DNA from: Combretum micranthum
Taxonomy: Eukaryota > Streptophyta > Magnoliopsida > Myrtales > Combretaceae
Assembly (NCBI GenBank): GCA_024138025.1
Contig: JAMXBD010001210.1
Span: forward strand, 310,001-374,000
Direction of reading: 5' to 3'
DNA length: 64,000 nt
This document shows positions 12,025 through 23,972 of this stretch, piece by piece. A program made the translations under genes and the position numbers. Below the pieces are notes generated by a model. That model was given only the letters and a program-made list of their open reading frames with translations, was not told the origin of the DNA and made no database searches. Numbering within the stretch: position 1 is the stretch's first letter; each line of letters opens with the position of its first letter.

Positions 12025-13746
12025 ATATAATTAGGATTAATTTCTTTGATGATAACTGAATTTTTTCGATATAATAGTTTTGCACCTAAAAAAGTTTGGC
12101 CTAATTCCAACGCATTGCTTACACATGTGTTTTCTCTCTTACTTGGTGCATTCTCTCTCCTAATGAGACAATTTTGTTCTCTCTCATATTTTTAATTTTA
12201 TAAACATACTTACGAGTCATATCTACCATCTCTCTTACTAATTAAGAGGTCATTTTGTCTAGACTTTACAATCAAGGTCATGGGTTCACACTTACTCAAG
12301 TAAGTGAATTCTTTTTTTTTTTTTTCCCTTAGGTTCAACACTTACTCAAAGCAAGTGAATTTTTCTTTTTGGAAGCTAGATGCACTTGCACATTGGAACA
12401 CGTGTGTCGTCTTCCTTGTTGAGCCATCTGCCATGGACGAGGACACAAAGCTCGTTTTGAGCTCAAATCTTCGCTCTTTAGTTTCAATAAGGCATTTGTA
12501 CATCGTTTGATCAATTCTAGAAGCTAAAAACTTCTATAATCAAAATTAAAACTTCAAATCTAAATAAATGGATTTCTTGAAAAAAAAAAATGCTTTCGAT
12601 GATTGAGTTGCTTAAACGGCCATTAAATGGCTAATTTATTTTGGAATTAAAACATTTTTCTTTAGATTCTCTTTTTTGAAAGATTAAAGAAGAGATCTCT
12701 CTCCCCTCTGGGTGGAGCTCTCCCTTTGATCTCTCTGCCCTCTCTAAAAATTTATTTCTTTTGTTGTTGTTGTTGTTGTTGTTGTTCTTCTTTCTTCTTC
12801 TTCTCTTCCTTGGGTCTCTCTCTCTCTCTTAGGACTCTCCATCATCTCTCTCTATCTTCTAACTATCCCTTTAGCAACCTCTCTTTCTAACTCTCATCCT
12901 TCTCTCTCTAAATCATCAACTACCTCCATCAATGAAGCACCAAAGCCCAACCACACCACATGCACTACCATCCCGCATCTTCGCCACTCTCAACCACTTC
13001 CTCCAATACCAAATATTACAACACAAAGCCTAGATGCCTCCAATTAACCATAAATCACAACCAAAAACCAAACACTAAACACACAAAAACACCACAACCC
13101 TAACGAACTACCAACCTTGACTCTACTGAGAACTCACTACCATCAACCTCTCCCAACACCAACTAAGCTCAGACAGACATTAATCTACACACAATCTAAC
13201 ACCAATCTAGAACCCATCAACATTGGTCAACCCCTATCTAAATCATAAATAAAATTAAACATGAACACAAACCTACCAAACAACCACAGATTAACCAACA
13301 CCAAACACAAACTCTGAAAGCCAACTCCATCAAATACTGAAACTAGTCACCAAGTTGTTTCAACCACATCATCAAACCCATGCTCAGTAATCCCAGTTTG
13401 TGTGAGAGAAAGATTTAAGTGAGAACAAAGATGAGATTCAATGTAAAAATAGGAACAAGATGAGAGAGAAGAAGAAATAGTAGCAAAAATAGAATTTTAT
13501 TAGGATAAAAGAGGAATTAATTATAGAGAGGGGTAGATATAGCATGTAAGCACGTGAGAATTTGCCAAGTAGGAGAGAGAAAACACGCACATAAGCAATG
13601 TGTTGGACTTTTGGTCGGATTTAGGCCAAAATGACCATTAGTGAAAAGTTTAAAAAGTTTAGTTTTTTTAGCAATTTTTTTTTAGGTACAAAACTGTTAT
13701 ATTGAAAAAGTTCAAGTACCGATGGTAAAATTAACCGATATAATTA
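12025..13746. mobile_element. MULE-like element with long TIRs and 9-bp TSD
   Basis: The element is 12034-13737 (1,704 bp), flanked by perfect 9-bp direct repeats ATATAATTA at 12025-12033 and 13738-13746. The ends are long imperfect inverted repeats of at least 110 bp. The left end reads GGATTAATTT and the right end, on the minus strand, CGGTTAATTT; both continue through a shared TATAAnAGTTTTGnACCTAA block, then TTTGGCCTAA, CATTGCTTA and TTTTCTCTC blocks. Long TIRs plus 9-bp TSD fit Mutator-like elements. The interior (12660-13400) is a G-poor C/T- then A/C-rich tract and includes (GTT)n at 12761-12786. No transposase is seen. Confidence 0.7.
12761..12786. repeat. (TTG)n microsatellite
   Basis: Eight to nine TTG/GTT units inside the CT-rich interior of the surrounding DNA element. 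Confidence 0.85.
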
Positions 13747-15600
13747 AGTCAATAATTGATCATTTAATAATTTACATCATAACAATATTTATAAAAAAAA
13801 AAAATTGTTATTAAATCTAATCATAAAATCAGAGATATTTGCTAATAATTGATATGATAGGATGAAATATTTATAATATGAATAATGAAATTAATATTTA
13901 TGGTATACAACCAACAAAAGTAACAATTTTTGATAATTTATTGAGTTAAATATAGCTCTATAATTAATGAATTTAATGTTATCAGTTAAAACGAAAAAAA
14001 AAAAGTTAAAGAGAATATCATTTAAGTGATAAATGCATCTTGAAAAAGGTAAAATCTCACTTATGTATGATTTGAACTGATTGTTTATTGGTTATGAAAA
14101 ACCTTTTTCCACTTAGGTATATATATATCCTACTATATTTTAACTGGCTTTATCAAACATGCACATTGTATAAATTTTTTATATTATTTTTTGTAAGGCC
14201 TTAAAATTGACATTTTTCAAGCTTAGAAGGATAGACCCCTATTGCACTTACTGACACCCTATTATTCATGCTTCTAATCAAAAGTGTTAGGATGGTTGAG
14301 TGTGCCAAAGAGGATTGGTGATATAGCTATTAGACCAACTCACACCTCATTTGGACTAGATTGGGTTTAAAATGACCTTTATCCAAATATACTCATCAAA
14401 AGAATTGTTTAGTGGTAATTAATTTCACCTAAATTATATTATGATTTTTTTTTATTTATAAGTTTTGATAGATAGATGTTGTATTCGAGATAATTTCTTA
14501 TTTACCAAATCATTTGAAAAAAAAATTAATTATAAATTGGATAAAAGAAATTATAAAAATGCTAACCTTATATTGTATTGCAAATATGCAATATTAAAAT
14601 TGCAAACATATGTCATATGTTTCTAATGGGATATTACCATGTATCACATGGCTAAAGTGCAACATAGGTGTAATCACATTTCACCAACCCAGTCTAGTTC
14701 TCTTTGATGATGACTTACTTAGTTTAGTTCCTTGGAAAATCATTCAGCATATCAAGATACGATGTGTTGGCGAGAAGATTGTTAAGTGGGTTCATTAAAG
14801 TTGATTCCTTTTCATTGTCTATCTTAGTCGCATAGAGTTCTTGGCTAATGTATTGAGTTTGATGTGAAAACTTGATGAGGATTCAGAGGTCATGGCTCAA
14901 GTTAAGGAGAAAAGATTAAGTGATTATTACAAATTACGTGCAATATACACATGGTGTGTAATTCTCAATGGTATTCTAGCATGTGAATATGTGGATGGTA
15001 GTTACTTTGAAGATCACCCACTACATTGTCCATGTGTTAGTATATAGTTGGGAGTTACATACTACGTGTACATCTACGTGGCATGTAAGATTCATCCAAT
15101 ATTTTTCCCAAGTTGAGAAGATCAAGGATTGAGAAGAAGGGTTTTTATCAAGGTTTTACTTTTGGTGATAAAAAAGGGTTATGAAAATGAGAGGAACATT
15201 GTTTAAGGTCACAGCAGGGGATTTTAAGGAAGAAGTTGTATCGCATGGTACACATGGGATACTCTACTGCCATTGCGTGTATTGCATATGAAATAGAAAT
15301 TCTCATACATCATTGTATTGCAAAAGACAGATATAATATGTTTTATAAACCTAGTATCGTGTGTTTCTTATACAATACAATATTGATAATTTTATAATTA
15401 TTTTTTATAATTCATATTTTGGTTATTTTTGTAATAAATCATGATATCTATATGCTTTAATTGTCTTTTTGACCTACCGTTAAAAGTATCATTTACAAAT
15501 ATCTTTGTGAAGATATTTTATACTGTTGGTAAGCAAATAAAAAGAACGGATACGAAAGCGCGTATTGTATTTGCAATTAAGCCGTTTTGATTTATCATGC
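13747..15600. other. Intergenic DNA, no gene seen
   Basis: AT-rich. A segment at about 14568-15390 begins and ends with ATATTGTATTG-type words in inverted orientation (14572 and about 15368-15384) and may be a decayed DNA element, but I find no target duplication. The frame at 14610-14798 is not recognisable. Confidence 0.35.
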
Positions 15601-16837
15601 ACCCATCTTTTGTCGGAAAGATGGATCGGACGATTCCCGTTGCGCCAGATAGCACTCTCCAATTCGTCGCATCACATCACTATTTGAGACTTTTTCTTAT
15701 TGGTCCACGTTTCGCAATCTCCGTGGTTTAATTCATAAAAAATATTATCACTAAAATAAAAACAAGAAACCACGCTGTCCACCCTCCTTAAATTTCGACT
15801 CGTGTCTAGACCGCACAAGACACTTGTCGACTCCACACACACTTCTTCACAATCCCAGAAGGAAAGAGAGAGAAAGAAGAGAGAGAAACAGTAACAGGAA
15901 ACAGACTACAAAATTTTTATTTTCCAATTTAAAGGTAATAATAATAAAAAAACCTTTATTCTATTTTTGGCACTTCACTGTTGTGTGTATTTTAGGTGCA
16001 TTCCAGACAAGATATATTATCATATTATTCATTTATGCCCTTTTTTCTATTTTCTATTTCCGCTTTTATTATAATCTAATCTAAGTTCATTAAATTCTGG
16101 AAAATTCGTATCTTGATTCAATAATTATGGAATTGGGATTGAAAGAGGGACTTTTAAGTGGGAATTTTTTAGCTTTCGTTGTTTAAGTTGTGTAAAATTG
16201 ATTAATTCTTTCTGGGTATTTGATCTTATGATTGCTTTTTGCAATTCGGAAAATGGGTAGGAGTGAAAATATGAATTTTGTTTGTTTTAAGCTGATTCGT
16301 GTTTGGGGTCAGCTTGAAATTAAGCAATAAAAATTAATATCACTTATTTTTATTTTAAGTTATTGAATAAATGTTAAGACAGGACAATATTGATTTTTTT
16401 GTTTTGTTCTTTTCTAATCTGTATGGAGTATTATTGGTGTGCACACACTTTGTGCGGTTTTGATCATTTGTACTGCGTCCAGCTTTATGTTACTGCAGAC
16501 ATTATCTTATCTGAAACTTTATGTAGTTGGGTTATGAGTGTTTTGACTTTTTATGAGATTCCTGACCTTTTGGGGAGTTTCCTGGTCATAAATCATGTGA
16601 GTGAGTAGGAGGATGTTGTGCCTTATTGGGTTAATTTGGTTTTGTACTTTTGGTATATATTACATTTGATTTGATTGAGAAATGTAGATACCGTACCTGA
16701 ACCCTGATTTTTACTATTTTGTTGGGGTTTTGAAGAAGAAGTGAAAGGAAAGGACTGGATTAGGAAGAACTCTTAACAGTCTCAATTCATCTGCTTCACT
16801 TGGTAGTTCAAACTACCATCCAGTTTTTTCCAGCAAC
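15601..16837 (+). promoter_or_regulatory. Promoter, 5' UTR and probable leader intron of the ABF gene
   Basis: Inferred from position and composition. Sequence from about 15600 becomes less AT-rich and contains an ACGT core (CCACGTTT, about 15703). A purine-rich GAGAGA leader (15862-15900) looks like a plant 5' UTR. It ends in a strong donor, AAAG|GTAATA at 15935. A matching acceptor probably lies near 16735-16738, just before the purine-rich GAAGTGAAAGGAAAGG leader that precedes the ATG. No clear TATA box is seen. Frames inside the intron (15824-16084, 16390-16608) are not credible genes. Confidence 0.5.
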
Positions 16838-19116
16838 ATGGGGTCTCACATGAACTTTAGAAACTTTGTTGATGCATCACAAATTGAAGGAAACTCTGGG
16901 AGGTTACAGGGTGGTACTCCGTTAGCCCGACAGTCTTCGATATATTCCTTAACTTTTGATGAGCTTCAAAACACATGGGGTGGATTAGGGAAGGATTTTG
17001 GATCAATGAACATGGATGAATTATTGAAAAGCATCTGGAGTGCTGAAGAGACACAAGCAATGGCATCTTCTGTTGTTGGAGTAGAAGGAAGTGTTCCGGG
17101 TGGGAATTTACAAAGACAAGGGTCTTTGACACTACCGCGAACTCTTAGTCATAAAACAGTTGATGAAGTGTGGAGAGATTTGTTTAAAGAGAGTTGCGGA
17201 ATGTCCAGAGAGGAAAGTGGAGGTGGAGGATCAAACTTGCCTCAGAGACAACGAACTTTAGGAGAAATGACATTGGAAGAGTTCTTAGTGAGGGCTGGTG
17301 TGGTAAGAGAAGACATTCCACAGATTGGAAAACCGAGTGATGCTGCAATTTATGGTGATTTAGCACAGCTTGGTAGTAATGCTGGTTTAGTTCTTGGTTT
17401 TCAGCAGCAAAGTCATAGCAATGGCCTTGGTGGTGATCGGATTGTTGATAATAAAAAATTATAACCCGGTTCCACCTCATAGCCTAGCGATGAATGCTGC
17501 TGCAATCAAACCTCCTCAAGGACCAACACAACCACAGCCATTATTTCCTAAACCAGCAAATGTTGGATTTGCCTCTGCAATGCACTTAGCAAATACCACT
17601 CAGAACCTGGGATCAAAAGTTGCAGGAGGAATTGCTGATCCACCGATGAGTAATAATTTAATGCAGGGAGGAGCACTTCAGAAAGGAGGGATTGGGGTTG
17701 CAGGTTTAGGAACTAGGGGTTTAGCAGCGTCAATGGGCTCTCCTGGGAGTCACATGTCGCCAGGAGTAATCTCCAACAACGGCGTTGATGCATCAACCCT
17801 GTCACCCGTTCCATATGCATTTGGCCGTGGGAGGAAAGCCGGTGGTGCTTTGGAGAAAGTAGTGGAAAGGAGACAGAGGCGAATGATAAAAAACAGAGAA
17901 TCTGCTGCAAGGTCAAGGGCTCGCAAGCAGGTCAGGAATTGGTTGCTGAATTCTAAAAGTTTGATACTTACTTGTCCTTTAAAAGTTTCTATATTTAGAA
18001 TTTACTATGTCTTATGAGAAACAGTGCCATTCAACCAGCCTTTGGACTTATTGGTGTCTTCCTTTGACCTGCTCGGTACCTTATAACAGTGGTACTCAAG
18101 CTTGTTTATACTGCATTTTATTTGGTTTAATCCAAAGTTGTTCATGATATATATGTTCAAATTGACAAGGGATACATTTTCTTTGAGATCACACAAAGAT
18201 TTTTCAAGTTTTGTTACCGAGACAGAGTAGAAATACAATAATGAGAGTTGTAACCAATAACCAAAAACTATTTTCTGTTGTGTTTAAAAAACTAGAGAGT
18301 CATGAGATCGTCTGAAATTTAGTCTCCAGTACAGATGTTCTGGATTAGATTTATTTATGATCTACTTGCTGCAACACATGCTGGGAACTTACTTTCATTC
18401 TCTAAAATTTTCTCAGGCGTATACCCTGGAACTTGAAGCAGAAGTTGCGAAACTTAAAGAATTGAATGAGGAATTAGAGAAAAAACAGGTAAAGTTCAAT
18501 AGAAATGCTCAACTATGAGGGATTTATTAGACTATAAGTAACCCTTTTTCACCTTTTCTTTTGGTTGCAACTGCAGGCTGAATTTATCGAAATGCAAAAG
18601 AATCAGGTGCACATCCCTTCCTTGTACAATATATTAAGCCTTTTGATTTCCTTTATAGTTGAATTTACTTGAAACAGCATTGAGCTAGAGTATATTATGA
18701 TCTTTTGAAGTCTTACCCACACAAAATTTTTCTAGTCTGATTAGCGAGTCACTCCTAATCAAACTAAAGATGGCCCTTCTAATATCTGATTATTGTTCAA
18801 ATTTTCATGAAGTTCAAAAAGAAATCTTGAATGTTTTTAAGTTTAGGACAACCAATAACTTAACCACTATAGGAATTTGAGGAACTCATTGGATTTTTTC
18901 TCTGGCAATCCTCCTCCTTAAGTGTGGCTTGCCAATCATTTATTAGTCGTGATCCGTCATGATATATGGGCTGTTGGTTTGAAGAAAAGTTTGTGCATTA
19001 TCATTTTCATGGCTCACTTCTATAAGTGTTTAATTTGACAGATCTTACAGAAAGTGAATGGGCAGTGGGGAAGGAACATGCAATGTCTGAGGAGGACGCT
19101 TACTGGTCCCTGGTAG
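16838..19116 (+). CDS. ABF3: ABF/AREB-type group A bZIP transcription factor (ABF3/ABF4-like), frame disrupted in exon 1
   Basis: ABA-responsive bZIP activator that binds ABRE (ACGTG) sites as a dimer in the nucleus. Exons: 16838-17930, 18417-18488, 18577-18606, 19042-19116; all introns are GT-AG and phase 0. Conserved blocks appear in order: RQSS..SLTFDEL (residue 31 on), MNMDELLKSIWSAEE (57), RQGS and LPRTLSHKTVDEVW (93-112), QRQRTLGEMTLEEFLVRAG (136), the basic region with the N-x7-R signature (RMIKNRESAARSRARKQ), then a leucine zipper in exons 2-3. The C-terminal CLRRTLTGPW is the conserved C4/14-3-3 motif. R-x-x-S/T sites fit SnRK2 phosphorylation. The start MGSHMNF matches ABF3-like starts. 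Exon 1 is 1,093 nt, one more than a multiple of three. The frame breaks at a six-A run (17453-17458); one base fewer would give about 422 aa, normal for the family. The symbol is by similarity to Arabidopsis; orthology is not proven. Confidence 0.92.
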
Positions 19117-19450
19117 ATAGGACTCTGGTTTTGACCGCTGCTCTGTTTTTTCAATGTTGGCATTTGGTGTGGCATGATCTAGTGATGATACATGGTACAG
19201 ATCTAGGTACTAGGTTAGCTTTTTTCTATGGTAGCAATAGCAGCCGTGCTTGTAAATTGTGATCTGCGAACGGTTATTATTCTGTAAGTTAAGAACTTAA
19301 TGGACCATTGTGTATTCCATCTTTGTTTCTGGTAGTGTGAGAGAAACATGGGATGTTGTAGACCGCCTTCGGCTACTCTTGGCTCTGCATATTTGATTCT
19401 TTTTGTGCTATTATAACCTAACTGCCAACTTTTGTACGCAGTTGGTACCC
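19117..19450 (+). other. Probable 3' UTR of the ABF gene
   Basis: Sequence following the stop is GT-rich and less AT-rich than the flanking intergenic DNA, as expected for a transcribed 3' UTR. No unambiguous AATAAA is placed. The open frame over 19026-19262 is the exon 4 region read in a different frame and is not a gene. Confidence 0.4.
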
Positions 19451-19957
19451 AATTTTGAATAGCTTATAAGTAGGTTTATTTTAGATCACTAATACCATGC
19501 CTTTCCACAAAGATAGGCAGTCAATTCAAAATGAGTTATAGCTGCCTAACGGCTTTCTAATGTAGAATGTAAAATTGCATAGGGGTATGCTATTAAAAGG
19601 AAAAGGATACATTTATTTAAAGAAAGTTATTGATTACATAAGTTAAGATCATCAATGTTTAATTTTCACTAGTTTTGAACAATGGTGATAATATTGTATA
19701 CTTGCCAATTTTCCTAAGAATTGTGGAAATCTCAAAGCATGATAATATCTAAAACCATACTAACCTTCCTTCTTTTTGATATGGCTTCATTTTAGAGCCA
19801 TACTCTATCAAAATCATTAAATGCATTAGTGTACAAAGCCTTTGTGCAATACAATCTTACCCCTATCAACTAAATTTTGCATTCATCTACATTATTGAAG
19901 GATGAAAGAAAACATATTTATCCAATCCTACAGCCTTTTGTTCCATTATACTATAAA
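19451..19957. other. Intergenic DNA, nothing recognised
   Basis: AT-rich sequence with no coding signal between the ABF 3' end and the MITE at 19961. Confidence 0.45.
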
Positions 19958-20159
19958 TTAGGGTATGTTTGGTTAGTTGTTTTGATGTCGTTTTGATATA
20001 TTTTTGTTTTTTAAAAAAAAACTATTTATAAAAAAAACAAATATAGATAAAAATAGATTTTATTATTTATAAATAAATTAGATACAAATAAGATATAGAT
20101 GCACATGAGATCTAGATAAGATAAAGAAAAAAAAATCAAATAATCCAAACAAACTCTTA
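19958..20159. mobile_element. Tourist-like MITE (TTA target site)
   Basis: The element is 19961-20156 (196 bp) with inverted ends GGGTATGTTTGGTTAGT and, on the minus strand, GAGTTTGTTTGGATTAT. It is flanked by TTA on both sides (19958-19960, 20157-20159), the preferred target of PIF/Harbinger-type MITEs. The interior repeats ATATAGATAAAA words that also occur in the related element at 62831-63065. Confidence 0.5.
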
Positions 20160-21585
20160 AGGTCTTTCATTGAAATAGAAAATATGATTAAAGAACACAT
20201 ACAACAGCCTAAGGTCTTAAAATAAAGAATAAAAAACAAGGAGTAACAGATTTAGTGGATTATTATTATTATTATTATTATAACCAACTCTCTAATATAG
20301 CAAACATTATATCAGTATCTTACAGATTTCAAATGATATGCTCTTTTATTTTTGGATTACTAGTATATGTTAGTTTGGTATAATCAATATTTAGGAGTTT
20401 ATAGTAGGTACAAGTACAACTATTGTTAAAGATGGTTGTATCATGGGACACCTCCAAACCTAGTAAAATTGAACTACGAATATAACACTTTTATATTAAC
20501 ATCACCCCACTTCACTTCTTTCAATTATATATTGCATGCAATTAACATCTTAAGCAGGCACTCATCTTTTTCTTCACAAATCAATAATGTACTCATGTAA
20601 ATAAATTTTTCTTCTTTGAAGGCTAAATCGATGTCTTAATAATATCCCTATCAATTATAATCAAACACTTAAGCATATACACAAATAAAGATATTAGTTT
20701 ACTTAGGCATATACACAAATAAGGATATTAGTTTTACAATTTGTCACAGTTTAGGTATTTAATTTTGATTGAAGGGAACATTATTAAGAAATAATTTGAA
20801 AATAGCAAATTTCTATTGGATTATAGTACTAGTGTATATGGGCCTAAGGTTCCCAATGTCTTGGTTTATTTTGAGAAAATATGTATCCATCAGGCATCGG
20901 CTCCCTTATTCTGTCTCTTGCAAAATGGCAAAATGGCCAGAACACACAAACCATGAAACTGAGACAAATAACTATTTGCTTAGGGGCACAATCAAACTCA
21001 TAATTTTCTATGTAATGCATTAGTTGCGAATTCAATTCCAGGAGTTTGTTATACGTTTTCTATTTTTAATTTTTTTTATTATATGTCTTTTTTCTAAATT
21101 AGTTTTTTTTCTTAAATTTACTAGGCTTCGTGGATAATTGAAAATTTGACAATTTGACATATATTTAAGTTGAATAAATGGATCAAAGTTTTGTTGTTTA
21201 GTAATTATCAACATCTTAATCCCGTGTTTTTATATATAGTGCTGGCAATTGCCAATAAAACGCAATAACATGAGATGCGATTATCGTACAACTTAAATAT
21301 TTATGATCTATAGTTCATTTTATGTATTTTTAGCACTAACAAGAATTGGACACTAACACGATCTGTTAATGCGAATCATTAATGTTATTCACACACATAT
21401 ATTTTATATGTCCTTTATTTTTAATTTTTATCTTTCATATATTAAAACATATGGTCGGACTAGACATGGAAGGTAACTCAATTTAGCAAAAGCAATTTTC
21501 ATCCAAAAGATGTAACGTAGGGAAGCTTGCTTCCACAGTCTTTTTGTTTGGTTATTTAAATAATTGACAATATGTGAATCGGCAA
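20160..21585. other. Intergenic DNA with a short tandem duplication
   Basis: No gene. A 34-bp unit is tandemly duplicated at 20667-20700 and 20701-20734 with two A-to-G differences. A (TTA)n tract lies near 20260-20281. Open frames at 20769-21035 on both strands have no recognisable content. Confidence 0.5.
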
Positions 21586-21658
21586 GCCCTTGTGACCTAA
21601 TGGATAAGGCTGTTAACTTCTAATCAGAGGATTGTGTGTTCGAATCCCACCGAGCGTG
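21586..21658 (+). tRNA. tRNA-Arg (UCU)-like locus, probably a pseudogene
   Basis: 73 nt that align end to end with plant nuclear tRNA-Arg(UCU). There is a near-consensus A box (TGACCTAATGGATAAGGC), an anticodon loop CTTCTAA with anticodon TCT, a B box GTTCGAATCCC and a 3' acceptor strand CGAGCGT with discriminator G. Several stems are damaged: acceptor position 3 (C:C), the first D-stem pair (A:C), two anticodon-stem mismatches (G:A, A:C) and one T-stem mismatch. A T-rich run follows. I read it as a degenerate copy, though transcription by RNA polymerase III cannot be excluded because both internal boxes survive. Confidence 0.7.
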
Positions 21659-22327
21659 TTTTTATTTTTAATTTTCGTCCTAATGCAAGCATACTGCAAA
21701 TGGGTTCAGGGAAAAGACATAAAGTGTTGGGCTTTTTAATTAATGAGTTGTCCTGTGCAGGACTCGGTGCACAGCCATGGACGAGGGGAGTAAAGTGGAT
21801 GAATAGACAGAATGCAACAGCGCACAGCCCATGAGCTCGTAAACTTTGTTCGAGTTTGACTTTGGCATGGTGTGAAGACATTGCGCCTTCATCTCTTTTG
21901 TTCCTATTAGATGTTTTCTGTCCAAGGATGTTCTAAAAGGATTGATGCTGCGATGTTAATTTCCCGTATTGGATTGTCTGCGGCCTAATTTTGCAGACGA
22001 ACTTGAGGCTTCGGGCATGCTGTGTTTTGTGTTATTAGTCTTGATTTTATGTGCCTGTATTTGATTTTGATATAACGAATCTGTTTTTCATTTGTATTTG
22101 TATTTTTTTTCAAAATAATATGCGTAAATATATCCAATTTACATTTATATTTTATCTATTTAATCTTTTAATGACAACTATTAACTTTTTTTTATTTATA
22201 TTTAATTCTTTATAATTAATTTGTTAGAAAAAAGCTTGAAAAAAGTATATGTATTTGTAATCTACTAATTAACAAACAAGCAAACCCAATATTATAGGGA
22301 TGAGTTCTAGTGGGAAAAATAATAATA
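21659..22327. other. Unassigned, less AT-rich block after the tRNA locus
   Basis: Between about 21700 and 22070 the composition is more balanced than the surroundings and resembles a transcribed 3' UTR or a decayed exon. I cannot match the short open frames on either strand (21624-21925) to any family. AT-rich DNA follows. Confidence 0.25.
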
Positions 22328-22918
22328 AGTGTAGATGTCACAAATGCTATCTAAATTTTCGTAAAATATGCAATTAGAAGCCGAAATTTTGAAATTGATT
22401 AATTTATTATCTAAAAGAACTTTTTATGTACGCTAAACATATTCGTCATATAGTTAAAAATGCAATGTGGGATGTCAATATTGGCTAATTTAATTGAGGT
22501 ACTATTGACGTGACAAAAGTTATTTCATGTACTAAATTAATCAATTTCAAAATTTAGGTATGTAATTGCATATTTTGTAAAAATTCATGTTCCATTCGCG
22601 ATATTAACCCTAACCAAATGATATTTGAATTTTCGCAAAATATGCAATTAAGTATAAGAACTTTAAAATCAATCGATTTAATATTAAAAAAAATTGTATG
22701 GTTGCCAATAGTACTTTTGTTAAATTGACTAACAACATATTTGATGCGACGTTTTTAACTTATATGACGAGGATATTATTAGTGTGCATGAAAAGTTCTT
22801 TTTTAAGTACTAAGCTGATAAATTTCAAACTTTAGTTACTAAATTAATCATTTTTAAAATTCAAGTACCTAATTGCATATTTTATTAAAGTTCAAATATC
22901 ATTCGCAACATTAACACT
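22328..22918. mobile_element. Two back-to-back fold-back MITEs of one family
   Basis: Unit 1 spans about 22328-22610 and unit 2 about 22611-22918. Each has roughly 90-bp imperfect inverted ends sharing the block AAAATATGCAATTA (near 22363 and, inverted, near 22561-22579; again near 22636 and, inverted, near 22869-22884). The outer ends read AGTGTAGATG at 22328 and, on the minus strand, AGTGTTAATG at 22918, which suggests the pair moved or was duplicated as one unit. No coding sequence. Confidence 0.6.
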
Positions 22919-23972
22919 AATGATATTACATTTGGGATTATATGGATGTATGTTTTCACATATTCATTTAAATAATTTTTCATCACTATTCTTTTCAAAG
23001 ATACAACCACTTAGAATAACTTTTTTTTCCCTAAATTATATGCATGTGAAATTCCAAATCCCTCCAAATAGACATTCCCATGAGTCGGTCTAACCTGTAA
23101 CATAGCGAATCTTAAACTCAGCTCGTAGGGACAGGCTTAAGCTGCACTCCAACCTGTCCATCTAACTAAGTACACACAATAAGAAAAAAAAAAAAAAAAA
23201 CATAATAAAAAGCGAGCTATGAGTTGAGCTATGCTACAAGCCCTTGAGTGAGGTTGCCAAAGGCTGCTTGCCTTTAAGGCCCTTGGCTTATTATGCTTTT
23301 CTTTTTAGTGTTGCCATGGGTGACTAGATTGTTGCCTTTTGTAGCTTACAAATTGAAATATGACACACACAGACATATGACCCACTGGTCAAGGCTTGCA
23401 CGCATCATAATTACTTTACAACTTCTAAACTTATTACATTTTGTCCTTGTGAAACTACGGATTTGGAAAAGTGGCAACCGTCGTGGAAGGGATAAACTTT
23501 GGTAAAAAGGAATTTGAATGTTCAATTCAAATGATGTGTATGCTAATTCATCACGTACTAAAAACAAAAGATGCCAGTGAACGTTTTGGCAAAAGTAAAT
23601 GTTGCTTTGTTTTGAAGTTTAACGTGGGGTAAGCCAGCAAATGCAAGTATAAATACACCTTCTATGTGTGAGTTTTCATAACATGAATAATCTCATACTT
23701 AAACTCTCTCTACTGCTTTGCCCACTTTTCCATACTATATTGCTCTACTGTTTCCATATTGTACTTTCATTTATTAATACATTGAAGAGATTTTTTAAAT
23801 TAACTAAACATCAAATATTTTATTTATTAATAAAAAATTATTTACATTGAAGGACACCCAAAAAATATTCTCCTTGAGAAGTTGTAGTTTTTACTTTTTT
23901 TGTTCTCCCCCCGCCCTCCCCGCCCTTTTTTTCCTACGTGATAAGTTTGTTGGTAGCTGTTTGACCCACGTT
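22919..23972. other. Intergenic DNA, no gene seen
   Basis: AT-rich with poly-A at about 23184. Around 23085-23160 there is a GC-richer fragment (CTCGTAGGGACAGGCTTAAG) resembling the interior of plant inverted-repeat elements. The frames at 23293-23567 on both strands overlap and lack recognisable content. Confidence 0.4.

Noticed and set aside
12240..12310. Possible tRNA (GGTCATGGGTTCACAC)
   Set aside because: There is no acceptor or anticodon stem, and it lies in the arm of a DNA element with local direct repeats.
16390..16608. 72-codon frame before the ABF start
   Set aside because: It lies in the inferred leader intron, has no recognisable domain, and ends well before the conserved ABF start.
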